A stretch of DNA of 33,507 nt from Clostridia bacterium (GTDB lineage Bacteria > Bacillota > Clostridia > Oscillospirales > Acutalibacteraceae), in NCBI GenBank assembly GCA_017430145.1, contig JAFRNP010000034.1, positions 1 through 33,507 on the forward strand, read 5' to 3'. Of this stretch, positions 14,684-22,382 are shown piece after piece. Each line of letters starts with the position of its first letter. The first letter of the stretch is position 1. The notes beneath the pieces are model-generated. The model was not told the origin of the DNA, ran no database searches, and was given only the letters and a program-made list of their open reading frames with translations. Made by a program: the position numbers and the translations under genes.

Positions 14684-14848
14684 TTATGCGCCCGTATCTT
14701 CGGTCGTTGCGGTCGTGGGATAGTCATAATCGCCCGGCTCCGGCAGGACCAGGATACCAAGCCACTCCATTACCTGCTTGAACATATTCATAAGCTTTCT
14801 GAATACGTCCAGTAATTCCTCCAGCGTAAAAGGCAGAATCGACTGCAT
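14684..14848 (-). CDS. Small peptide P1, first gene of the four-peptide operon
   Basis: A 54-residue peptide. Core LEELLDVFRKLMNMFKQVME (9-28) is amphipathic with Met, Phe and Leu on one face, followed by WLGILVLPEPGDYDYP and a Thr/Asp-rich tail ending TTEDTGA. GAGGTG lies six bases before the ATG. It is the promoter-proximal gene, 23 bases before P2. Same plan as P2-P4: a helix, a short turn, and an acidic tail. Not recognised as a known toxin, bacteriocin or phenol-soluble modulin; the negative net charge argues against classical cationic bacteriocins. Confidence 0.75.
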   Translation of the reverse strand: MQSILPFTLEELLDVFRKLMNMFKQVMEWLGILVLPEPGDYDYPTTATTEDTGA

Positions 14849-14890
14849 CTTTAACACCTCGCTTTCAAATCATGAGATTCATTCGATATT

Positions 14891-14919
14891 ATAATAGCAC
14901 ATTCCAAATTCGTGTACAA
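14891..14919 (-). promoter_or_regulatory. Promoter of the four-peptide operon
   Basis: TTGTAC (14914-14919), 17 bases, TATTAT (14891-14896) on the - strand, with a TGC extension just before the -10. Lies 43 bases before P1. Confidence 0.8.
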
Positions 14920-14938
14920 TAGGGAATTTCACGAATTT
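14906..14938. promoter_or_regulatory. 9+9 inverted repeat overlapping the peptide operon -35
   Basis: AAATTCGTG (14906-14914) and CACGAATTT (14930-14938) are perfect inverted repeats 15 bases apart. They bracket and touch the -35 box, as expected of a two-site operator or activator site. The protein that binds is unknown. Confidence 0.6.
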
Positions 14939-15043
14939 TTTTCTTTCTTTTAAAGTTTACAGGTTGTTCACAAAACTTTCACAAGAATACAGAAGAGCCC
15001 CTGTTTTCTGTTGTTTATTTGATAAATTTACACAACAATTGTG

Positions 15044-15964
15044 TTACGGGAGCTGCCAGATGCGGATATAATCGATCACATATTCCCCGACAGGATCCTC
15101 GGCGGTGCGCGTCACGGTGGAAGCCTTGGAGGGCGAGCAAAGGGTAACGATCAGCTCTTCGGGCACCTCGCTGACGCCCTTCGCATACGAGGTCCTGACG
15201 GCCTCGACGCCGTTGATGTACCAGATATATTCCGTATCGGTCCAGAGGATGCCGTAGGTGTTGTACTCCTCCACGGGATCCTTCTGCGCGGCATAGTCTC
15301 CGAAATTGATGCCGTCGATCTCGGGGTCGTCGTCCGCGCCGTTGAGCCATACGGCGGGCGTGATGCCGACCACTCTGTCGCCGCGCGTGCTCTCGGAGAA
15401 CCATTCGATATCGATCTCACAGCCGCCGGGGCCGCCCTGAGAGACCTCGGGGATGTACTCGCCGTAAACGGACAGCCAGAAAGCGCTCCAGAAATCGCCG
15501 CGCTTCTGGTTGGGATACGCCTTGCAGCGAATCTCAAAATATCCCTTGCAGTACTTCTCGTACAGGCGCATGTCGCCGGTGTACCAGCCCTTGCCCTGCG
15601 GCCCGTCTTTATACTCGGCGGTAATGGTCAGGTTCCCGTCCTTTACGGTCATCGCAGACGGATCGTAAAACCCGGTGGAAGAGCCGGAGGTCGTGACGTT
15701 CCAGACGTCGGTGTTCAGTTCATCGCCGTCAAAGTTGTCCTCAAACACGATCTCGTAACCGGTCAGGTCCAGCTCCGGCCCGCGGGGCGTACGTGGCGTA
15801 TCCCAGAACGAGGCGGAGAAAAGTTCAACGATCGCAAGCAAAGTCGCGCCGATCTTTGTGAAAGGGACCTTGAAGGACAGAAGCTGTTTGAGCAGGTCCG
15901 TGCCGGCGTAAAACGCCATCTTCTGCCGGGTGGCAAATTTCAGTAACGTAAGAATCGCTTCCAT
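15044..15964 (-). CDS. GH16 family beta-glucanase with atypical N-terminus
   Basis: A 306-residue glycoside hydrolase family 16 enzyme acting on beta-glucans or related galactans. The jelly-roll catalytic motif is EIDIE (Glu183 nucleophile, Asp185, Glu187 acid/base), the form without the extra residue, as in lichenases. Other family features are FEDNFDG at 74-80, DMRLYEKYCKGYFEIRCK and the C-terminal YVIDYIRIWQ. The first 60 residues are unusual: no classical signal peptide, but Leu/Phe-rich stretches such as LLKQLLSFKVPFTKIGATLL, with Glu47 inside the most hydrophobic part. The ATG at 15964 is chosen because AAAGGA is nine bases upstream; an in-frame ATG at 15982 is the alternative. The helix style recalls the four small peptides encoded downstream. 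Confidence 0.85.
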   Translation of the reverse strand: MEAILTLLKFATRQKMAFYAGTDLLKQLLSFKVPFTKIGATLLAIVELFSASFWDTPRTPRGPELDLTGYEIVFEDNFDGDELNTDVWNVTTSGSSTGFYDPSAMTVKDGNLTITAEYKDGPQGKGWYTGDMRLYEKYCKGYFEIRCKAYPNQKRGDFWSAFWLSVYGEYIPEVSQGGPGGCEIDIEWFSESTRGDRVVGITPAVWLNGADDDPEIDGINFGDYAAQKDPVEEYNTYGILWTDTEYIWYINGVEAVRTSYAKGVSEVPEELIVTLCSPSKASTVTRTAEDPVGEYVIDYIRIWQLP

Positions 15965-15990
15965 AAAACTGAGTCCTTTCATTTTTCTTT

Positions 15991-16020
15991 ATTTTACCAT
16001 GCCGTCGTATGGCATGTCAA
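15991..16020 (-). promoter_or_regulatory. Promoter of the GH16 gene with dyad in the spacer
   Basis: TTGACA (16015-16020), 18 bases, TAAAAT (15991-15996) on the - strand. The spacer holds the inverted repeat ATGCC-N7-GGCAT (15999-16015), a plausible repressor site, for example of a LacI-type sugar regulator (inference). Confidence 0.75.
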
Positions 16021-16026
16021 TCCGGA

Positions 16027-16042
16027 CAGTATGCGCATACTG
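16027..16042. promoter_or_regulatory. Perfect 16-bp palindrome upstream of the GH16 promoter
   Basis: CAGTATGCGCATACTG is self-complementary. It lies six bases upstream of the GH16 -35 and just after the flippase stop codon. The position suits an activator or repressor site; no U-run makes it a terminator. Confidence 0.55.
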
Positions 16043-16045
16043 CAA

Positions 16046-17611
16046 TCAGGAAAGCTCCTGTTCGGAAGCATCCTCTGCAACCGACGCCTTCTGTTCGAGG
16101 GGATCCACCTCTGCGTCTGCATCCGTCAGCTGCGCCTTTTGATCCTTTTTTGTTTTTTCCGCCTGCTTTTTATCGTCACGAACCTCTTTAATGATATCCA
16201 GGAACACCTTCCGTTTCAAAAACATGGCAACAAGAATAACCGCCAAAATCGAATAACGGATGATGACGTGGTCGTACAACAACACGATCAGCAGACCGAA
16301 TGCGATCACAACCGCGCTGAGCACAACGATCCGCCCGGCACGGAAAACCCTTTTGACGCCGAACTCTTTTCTGACGCAATGGGTCATATACACGTAATGC
16401 GAAAAGGCGAACAAAATGAAGCAGATCAGCGTGGTATACGCAGCTGCGACAAAACCGAACAGCTTGATACCGATATAATTGAGCACAACATTCAGCACCG
16501 CGCCGGCGGTGGAAATATACATGGTAAACTTATTGTTTTCATAAAACAGCTCCACATTCGCAAAGCTTGTATACATATATGAAAACAGAACACTGATCGC
16601 GACCGGCGGGATAACGTCAATGGCCTCCTGATACCGGTTATCGGCAAGCAGCATCAGCAGCTCCGGCGCGCAGACGGAAAACATGATGGAAACGCCTGCC
16701 ATGGCAACGAAGGACAGGAATATGACGTTATCGATCTTTTTGAATTCTTTTTTCTCCAGCTGTTCATATTCCCAAGGGATCAGCGCGCTGTTGATGCTGT
16801 TGGAAATCACTTTGATCGCGTCGCCCGCACGGTAAGCAAGACCGTATAATCCAGCAGCGGCAAAACTGACCATCTTTTGTACCATAATGGTATCAAAACT
16901 GTTCAGCACGTACAGAGAAAGATGGTGCAGCAAAAGCGGCAAATTGAACCGCAGCGCAAAGGAAGCGTGTTCTTTGTTGAACCAGGTCTTCCCTTTTTTC
17001 CGGTTGTAAATAAACAGCGGGATCCCGAATGCAAGATTGGTGGCGACTTCCGAAAGGATACGGGCGTAGCCTTTTTCCTCCGTCAGGGCAACCGCCGCCA
17101 GCCCGCCTGCGGTATACAGCAGAAGCATCAGCAGCGTCCGAAACACGACGGGCCGATAAATGTATTCATACCGTTTACGGATCGTCCAGAAGTCGACCGC
17201 CGGGGTAAACAGAAGTTGCCCGAACATCGCCAACATAATATACGTCGGCATCTCCGACCATTTGTTGAACTGATTATGAAAAATAATATATATAATAAGC
17301 GCAACGGCAGCAAGAAAAAACGTAATCGTCTGCATCGTGGATGTATATGCGTCGCGCTCATCTTTATATTTGCTCATCCCTTTGTTGAATACCGCGTAAT
17401 TCAGGCGCAGCGTTGTAAGGACCAAAAGGATGCCCGACCATGAATGGAACGTATTGAACTGTCCGTAATGCTCCGGCGTCATCATCCGGGTAAATAACGG
17501 CGTTGTTACAAAAGCAAGGCTTTTTTGCAGCGTTGAACAGAAGATGAACCAGATCGTCGCCCGCAGGACGACCGACAGGGAATTATATTTCCGAAGTGCT
17601 TTTTTTATCAC
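16046..17611 (-). CDS. Wzx-like polysaccharide flippase
   Basis: A 521-residue membrane protein of the polysaccharide transport (MOP/PST) family with 12-14 predicted helices, which moves lipid-linked oligosaccharide repeat units across the membrane. FVTTPLFTRMMTPEHYG near 34-50 is the characteristic N-terminal region. After the last helix a charged cytoplasmic tail of about 50 residues (KKQAEKTKKD, then Asp/Glu-rich) is longer than usual. The start is GTG with GGAGG nine bases upstream. It is the last gene of the surface polysaccharide operon. The gap to the FrhB-like gene is 73 bases. Confidence 0.88.
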   Translation of the reverse strand: MIKKALRKYNSLSVVLRATIWFIFCSTLQKSLAFVTTPLFTRMMTPEHYGQFNTFHSWSGILLVLTTLRLNYAVFNKGMSKYKDERDAYTSTMQTITFFLAAVALIIYIIFHNQFNKWSEMPTYIMLAMFGQLLFTPAVDFWTIRKRYEYIYRPVVFRTLLMLLLYTAGGLAAVALTEEKGYARILSEVATNLAFGIPLFIYNRKKGKTWFNKEHASFALRFNLPLLLHHLSLYVLNSFDTIMVQKMVSFAAAGLYGLAYRAGDAIKVISNSINSALIPWEYEQLEKKEFKKIDNVIFLSFVAMAGVSIMFSVCAPELLMLLADNRYQEAIDVIPPVAISVLFSYMYTSFANVELFYENNKFTMYISTAGAVLNVVLNYIGIKLFGFVAAAYTTLICFILFAFSHYVYMTHCVRKEFGVKRVFRAGRIVVLSAVVIAFGLLIVLLYDHVIIRYSILAVILVAMFLKRKVFLDIIKEVRDDKKQAEKTKKDQKAQLTDADAEVDPLEQKASVAEDASEQELS

Positions 17612-17684
17612 AGATATTTTCCTCCATTCGGCACGCCGCCGGCCGACCCGACAGCGTCCGGGGATCTTTCAGACGCCGCCGGCG

Positions 17685-18875
17685 TCACATGAATCTGGAA
17701 AGGATCTTTTTCACTTTCCGTTTTGCTTTCCCCGCAAACGTCTGTGAAGCAAGATAGGCGTCGATATCCTTCTGCCCCCCGGCGGCAAGCATACTTTTTT
17801 CAATATCTTCCCCGTTCGCCAGAGAGCGGATAAAAAGATCCCGCCACGCCGATTTTTCTGACGGCGCGCGAAGCTGGTCGTTTCCGTTTACCGCCTCTTC
17901 CAATTCGCGCTCCTCTGAGATCAGATCGCCGGAAACCATTTTCAGCAGCTCCGCCCCTCTCGGCGTATTCGGCAGAACGACGGAAATATTTCCCTGCATC
18001 TCTGACTGCAGGCTGCTGCGGTCAAGGCCCCAGAAGTCGCCGATCGTCAGATCCGAGCAGCGGGAAGGCTTTGCATAAACACAGTGGTAACAGTTTTCAC
18101 GGTAACTTGTTCCGTTGAAAAACGTGATATAATACGGATCCAACCGGCGGAATTTGTCATAGACCGTACGCTCTCCGTCCGAAACAGTCAGACGGAAATC
18201 AGGAGAACCGCCGCGGAACGTATAAGATGTGATTTTGGTATCGGGGATCACAGACGCAAAATGCGCCTCCAGAAAACGCATCGGCGGCACGCCGTGACAC
18301 ACGATGTCCACACAGTACAGACGCGCCTCATCCTTTCCGAGATAATTCCGTAAGCCTGCGATCTGACAGGGGGTCCCGGTAAACAACACGGTTTTTCCGT
18401 CTTTCAGGTCTTTGCGTACGGACCTGTAGCTGAGGCCGATATCGCTTTGGACATATTTTGAGTTTTTCAGCCGTTGGGCCGACACCAATGAATCCGCCCG
18501 GATGTGTTCAACTTTTCCGCCCGGCTGTACCGCAGCGCCGTAAACCACGCCGCCCCCGGCAAGAATGCATTCCGCCAGTGCGGCGCCGATCCCGCCGGAA
18601 GCGGAACCGTTGCGCGCTTCGGCAGATTTTCTTTGCGCAGCAAAACACTGCTTCGGTTTTTCAACCGTTACCGGATGCTGCACGGGGCACACCCGTTGAC
18701 AGGCGCCGCAGCGGATACATTTTTCAGGATCGATCTCCGGCAGCGTTCTGCCAAACATATCCGTTTGCGTTTCTATTGCGTCCTTCGGACAAATATTTTT
18801 ACAGGCAAAACAGCCCGTGCAGTCATCCGCCGGGCAAATTTCGGTTATTACCGTTTCGTTTTCATGTTGAATCAT
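17685..18875 (-). CDS. FrhB-like Coenzyme F420 hydrogenase/dehydrogenase beta-subunit family iron-sulfur protein
   Basis: A 396-residue protein with an N-terminal 2x[4Fe-4S] ferredoxin domain: Cys 19, 22, 25 and 29, and Cys 53, 56, 59 and 63, each set ending in Cys-Pro. It is followed by the FrhB/FdhB N and C domains (TPCQIAGLRNYLG, CHGVPP, then IGDFWGL). Despite the family name such proteins are common in polysaccharide loci of bacteria without F420, usually beside a polysaccharide pyruvyl transferase, as here. The reaction is not established; a redox step in glycan modification is a guess. Start ATG with AGAGGT five bases upstream. Confidence 0.85.
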   Translation of the reverse strand: MIQHENETVITEICPADDCTGCFACKNICPKDAIETQTDMFGRTLPEIDPEKCIRCGACQRVCPVQHPVTVEKPKQCFAAQRKSAEARNGSASGGIGAALAECILAGGGVVYGAAVQPGGKVEHIRADSLVSAQRLKNSKYVQSDIGLSYRSVRKDLKDGKTVLFTGTPCQIAGLRNYLGKDEARLYCVDIVCHGVPPMRFLEAHFASVIPDTKITSYTFRGGSPDFRLTVSDGERTVYDKFRRLDPYYITFFNGTSYRENCYHCVYAKPSRCSDLTIGDFWGLDRSSLQSEMQGNISVVLPNTPRGAELLKMVSGDLISEERELEEAVNGNDQLRAPSEKSAWRDLFIRSLANGEDIEKSMLAAGGQKDIDAYLASQTFAGKAKRKVKKILSRFM

Positions 18876-18964
18876 GATCGACCTCTGCTAATCGGAACCG
18901 CCCGAAAACCAGCCGTTCCTTTTTTTCTGCTTCCGGTCTCAGGCGTCGGATCGTTTTTTTGTGT

Positions 18965-20101
18965 TTATGACAGCGCGTCCCTGAGCCAGGTTTCCGCATA
19001 TTCCGCCATCGCCATGCGTTTTTCCGTGGCCCCGGTATAATCGATCGGCGTCTCGAGATCGACCGTTTCGGCGTCTACTTCGGAGATAAAGCGATCCGAA
19101 AGCCCCAGCTGTTCCAGCAGCCCGCAGATTCGGGCGTCGCGTTTGGCCCCGCCGTTTTCGGCCTGTCTTGCGATGCAGAAAAAAGGTTTTTCAAAAATGA
19201 CCGAGAAAGCGGTGCCGTGGAACGAATCGCACACGAGCATGGAAGCATTTTTCACCGCATCCAGAAAACAGGCGGGTGAAAGCCTGTCCCGGATCAGGTG
19301 AAAGTCTTTGTTCTCCCGCGCGGTACGCTTCGCGTTGGAACCGGTGAAATAAAAATATACCGGCAGCCCTGTTCTGCGCGCGACGGTTTTTACCGCCCGT
19401 ACGGTCGTCCGGTTATAGTTTACGGAAAAGAATAAAAGATACTCTCCCGTCAGGCCGGAAGGCTCCGCGATCTTTTCAAAAGCCTCTTTCGGATGGAGAA
19501 GCGTAGGATCCGGCAGAACGGCAATTTCGCGGCTGCCGCCCAAAAACGCCTCGATATCCGCCTTTGCATCCGCTTCCCGCACGCTCAGGCAATCAAAATC
19601 CGACAGATATCTTCTATAATCCTCCGCCGGAGAAAAGTCGGCGATCGACCCGTCGTTCAGGCTGGGCGCATAACTGATTTTTTTCGCTTTGTGCCCGATG
19701 GGCAGGAAAAAGTTAACGTCGGCGTCTTTTGCGCGGGAGCTCCAGATCTGGTCACTTCCGCATATGATCGCCTCATACCGGTCGTTGAGCCGCTCCGGCG
19801 TTTCCGGATACGCATATTTCTGTTCAGACAACCGGAAGCGTTGGTCCCAAAATGACTGAAACGCCTTTTTTCTTCGGCGAAGCAGCGGAATAAACGGCAG
19901 ATTGCCGAGATCATAGCGCAGGTCCGCCGCGGAACGGACCCGGCGCAGATACCCGTAAAGGTCCGCATAATGATCCGGCGTATAGTCGATCAGCTCCGCA
20001 TCCGCGCCAAGCGCACGCAGCTTTTCCTGCAGCGCCCACGCCTGCAGGGCCGATCCGTAATTCAAAGACTTCTGAAAGGTCAGGATCCCGGTTTTAAGCA
20101 T
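18965..20101 (-). CDS. Polysaccharide pyruvyl transferase family protein (WcaK/CsaB type)
   Basis: A 378-residue protein of the family that transfers pyruvate from PEP to sugar residues as a ketal, or in diverged members performs related glycan transfers. Family features: NYGSALQAWALQ near 14-25, IICGSDQIW near 112-120, the YAPS segment, DPTLL near 197, and VCDSFHGTAFS near 290, where His is an expected active-site residue. Two GT-B-like halves are expected. AGAGGT precedes the ATG. It overlaps the end of the ligase gene by eight bases, and an 89-base gap follows before the FrhB-like gene, its usual partner. Confidence 0.86.
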   Translation of the reverse strand: MLKTGILTFQKSLNYGSALQAWALQEKLRALGADAELIDYTPDHYADLYGYLRRVRSAADLRYDLGNLPFIPLLRRRKKAFQSFWDQRFRLSEQKYAYPETPERLNDRYEAIICGSDQIWSSRAKDADVNFFLPIGHKAKKISYAPSLNDGSIADFSPAEDYRRYLSDFDCLSVREADAKADIEAFLGGSREIAVLPDPTLLHPKEAFEKIAEPSGLTGEYLLFFSVNYNRTTVRAVKTVARRTGLPVYFYFTGSNAKRTARENKDFHLIRDRLSPACFLDAVKNASMLVCDSFHGTAFSVIFEKPFFCIARQAENGGAKRDARICGLLEQLGLSDRFISEVDAETVDLETPIDYTGATEKRMAMAEYAETWLRDALS

Positions 20102-21392
20102 GCTGCAAACCTCTGTTCGTCATTTCTGAAGAATTGGAAACCGCATATGTCAGCGAAACAAAAAGCGGATAGAAGTAGAACGCGACCCCGTATAACGTGC
20201 CATCCGTTGCCGAGTACAGAATAAAAAACACCTGAAACAAAAAGGAAAGGAACAGAAACACCGTCGCGTCGTACGAAAGGTTTTTCGTCTGCCTTTTGAC
20301 AAGCAGAGATACCGTCCTGAAAAACGGCGTCAGGACAGCAGCAAAAAAACACAACAGCCCGACGATCCCGCGCTCTGCAAGCAGCTGAAGATAAACGTTG
20401 TGTGCATGCGGAAGGTTACCGACATAGATCCCTGTCTTCTTAAAATAGACCGTAAAGCTGTCCCATCCGTACCCTAAAATCGGGCGCTGCTTAAACATTT
20501 GCCAGGCAAACTCCCACATTTTAAGCCGGCCGTGAGATTCCGCATCGTCACCCACCGTTGTAAAGCGCTGGTATACCGCATTGAGCACCGGGATCCTCGG
20601 CACCAGAATAAACAGGATCACGGCGATCAACGCGCCGACCAGAAGCAGCTTGACCGACGTTCTGAAGATCTTATTCGGATAACAAAGAAAATACAAACCG
20701 ATAAAGCAAAGGACGCCGCAGAGAAGCGGTCCGCGTTTTGCCGTCAGGATCAGAGCGAATCCTGCCGCAGCAAACAAGATCCATAAAAAAAGCCGGCGCC
20801 GCTTTTTGAATACCACATCCGCCGCAATAAAAGCGCCGAGGACCAACACGACCAGAATAATCAGCAATCCGTTCAGAGAATAGTGGAACGTGATCCCCGC
20901 GCGGTATCCCATCGCACCGTTATTTGTGCCGCTGGGCACGTATCCGTAAGCCCGTTCGACAAAAGAATAGGCGGACGGGACCAGAAATAAAAACAGCGTC
21001 GCCAGCACATGAATATAGCCCACGCCGGCAACCATCCACGGAAGAAAGCGCACCTCCGGCATTTTTACCATGCACAGCGTCATGCAAAGGATCATCAGCG
21101 ACAGCGTGCGGAGCGTGACCCAGAACGCGTTCTCCTGTGTGGAATTCCCGATCAGAAGCAGCAGGATCATAGCCGTCCATTCCAGCCAGACCAATCCCTG
21201 CCCACGGGAAAAAGAAACCGTCTTTTTCCGCAGATCAATGATCAGAATAAAGGATAAAACGATCCAGGCAGCAGGCACAAATCCCCGCACTGCATTGGGA
21301 TATATCGGAATAAAACTCTGAAAAAATTCCGCATACAATACGATCGACAGCAGGAGGACGAAACCAACGCCTTGTTTCACACTGATTTTCAC
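20094..21392 (-). CDS. O-antigen ligase/polymerase-like membrane protein
   Basis: A 432-residue protein with about 11 predicted helices of the Wzy/WaaL superfamily. The long outer loop before the last helices carries PILGYGWDSF and LPHAHNVYLQLLAERGIVG, the typical ligase/polymerase signature with the key His. In a Gram-positive locus with a Wzx flippase, polymerisation of repeat units or transfer to the wall is the likely role. Start GTG, with AAGGAG eight bases upstream. It lies 12 bases after the GT2 gene. Confidence 0.87.
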   Translation of the reverse strand: MKISVKQGVGFVLLLSIVLYAEFFQSFIPIYPNAVRGFVPAAWIVLSFILIIDLRKKTVSFSRGQGLVWLEWTAMILLLLIGNSTQENAFWVTLRTLSLMILCMTLCMVKMPEVRFLPWMVAGVGYIHVLATLFLFLVPSAYSFVERAYGYVPSGTNNGAMGYRAGITFHYSLNGLLIILVVLVLGAFIAADVVFKKRRRLFLWILFAAAGFALILTAKRGPLLCGVLCFIGLYFLCYPNKIFRTSVKLLLVGALIAVILFILVPRIPVLNAVYQRFTTVGDDAESHGRLKMWEFAWQMFKQRPILGYGWDSFTVYFKKTGIYVGNLPHAHNVYLQLLAERGIVGLLCFFAAVLTPFFRTVSLLVKRQTKNLSYDATVFLFLSFLFQVFFILYSATDGTLYGVAFYFYPLFVSLTYAVSNSSEMTNRGLQHA

Positions 21393-21404
21393 AAAACAAA
21401 CTCC

Positions 21405-22382
21405 TTAATGGCTCTTCATTTTGTTCCGGGCTTTCCAGACGGCAACTGCAGCACGCGGCGCGTAAGCGCACATTTTCACCATACGGGTACGGAACCGCGT
21501 CGCCTTGGGGTTGGAATCCAGCAGATGCAGCCGGTCGCGGTACGCGGCAGCCAGATTCCCGGTCGCCTTTGCGTACGGCGCCGCCTGATCGGCAGGCGCG
21601 TCCGCCATTTTGGCAAGCATCTGCGTCACCGCGCTGTACACAAACTGGACGGCAGCTTCTTCCTGCCCATCCTGCATCATGGCGTCTGCCACGATCCCGT
21701 TTGCCTGGATCAGATCCAGGCACCGTCCGTTGAGCGGCGCGGACACAACGTTCCCCTCCCGGAAGACCCGGTAATGATAAAAACAGTTATTCATACAGGC
21801 GATGCGCTTTGCGCGGCGGACGGGCGTCAGCATAAACAAAGTATCCTCCGCGTAACGGATATCCGATGTAAACTGCACGTCTTTGACCAGCGGCGCCGCG
21901 ATCAGTTTGTTCCACAGGACCGGCGAAAAGGCGTAAGGCCAAAGGAATTTATCGTCGCCCTCAAAAACCAACGTCTTGTTTGCGCAGCCTTTGAAGGTAT
22001 ACCGCGGCGTGCATTTTTCGCCGGAATCGGTAAACGCGTCGCATTCCACGATATCCGCGTCCTTCTCTTCGGCAAGCGCAAGCATCTGTTCATACATATC
22101 CGGTTCCAGCCAGTCGTCGGAATCCACGAAGCTGAACCAATCCCCGTGGGCGATGGAAAGGGCACGGTTGCGCGCCGTGCTGACGCCGGCGTTCGGCTGG
22201 TGGATCACAACGATCCGGGGATCTTCGTTTGCCAGCCGGTCGCAGAGCTCGCCGGAACCGTCCGCAGATCCGTCGTCGATCAGCAGGATCTCCAGATCCC
22301 GGTACGTCTGCGCAGTCACCGAGCGGACGCAGGTTTCAAGATATTCCTTCGTGTTATAAACCGGGATAACGACCGAGATCAT
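21405..22382 (-). CDS. GT2 family glycosyltransferase
   Basis: A 325-residue GT-A glycosyltransferase. MISVVIPVYNTKEYLETC opens the fold, followed by LLIDDGSADGSGE, STARNRAL and the DXD-like FVDSDDWLEPDMY, all typical of capsule and teichoic acid glycosyltransferases. No membrane anchor is seen. ATG at 22382 overlaps the upstream gene's stop (ATGA); a TTG at 22400 is possible but less likely. The acceptor and donor sugars cannot be inferred. Confidence 0.9.
   Translation of the reverse strand: MISVVIPVYNTKEYLETCVRSVTAQTYRDLEILLIDDGSADGSGELCDRLANEDPRIVVIHQPNAGVSTARNRALSIAHGDWFSFVDSDDWLEPDMYEQMLALAEEKDADIVECDAFTDSGEKCTPRYTFKGCANKTLVFEGDDKFLWPYAFSPVLWNKLIAAPLVKDVQFTSDIRYAEDTLFMLTPVRRAKRIACMNNCFYHYRVFREGNVVSAPLNGRCLDLIQANGIVADAMMQDGQEEAAVQFVYSAVTQMLAKMADAPADQAAPYAKATGNLAAAYRDRLHLLDSNPKATRFRTRMVKMCAYAPRAAVAVWKARNKMKSH

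Noticed and set aside
14117-14848. Classical bacteriocin or toxin-antitoxin operon
   Set aside because: No double-glycine leader, no Cys, no transporter or immunity gene, net negative charge, and four similar genes rather than a toxin/antitoxin pair.
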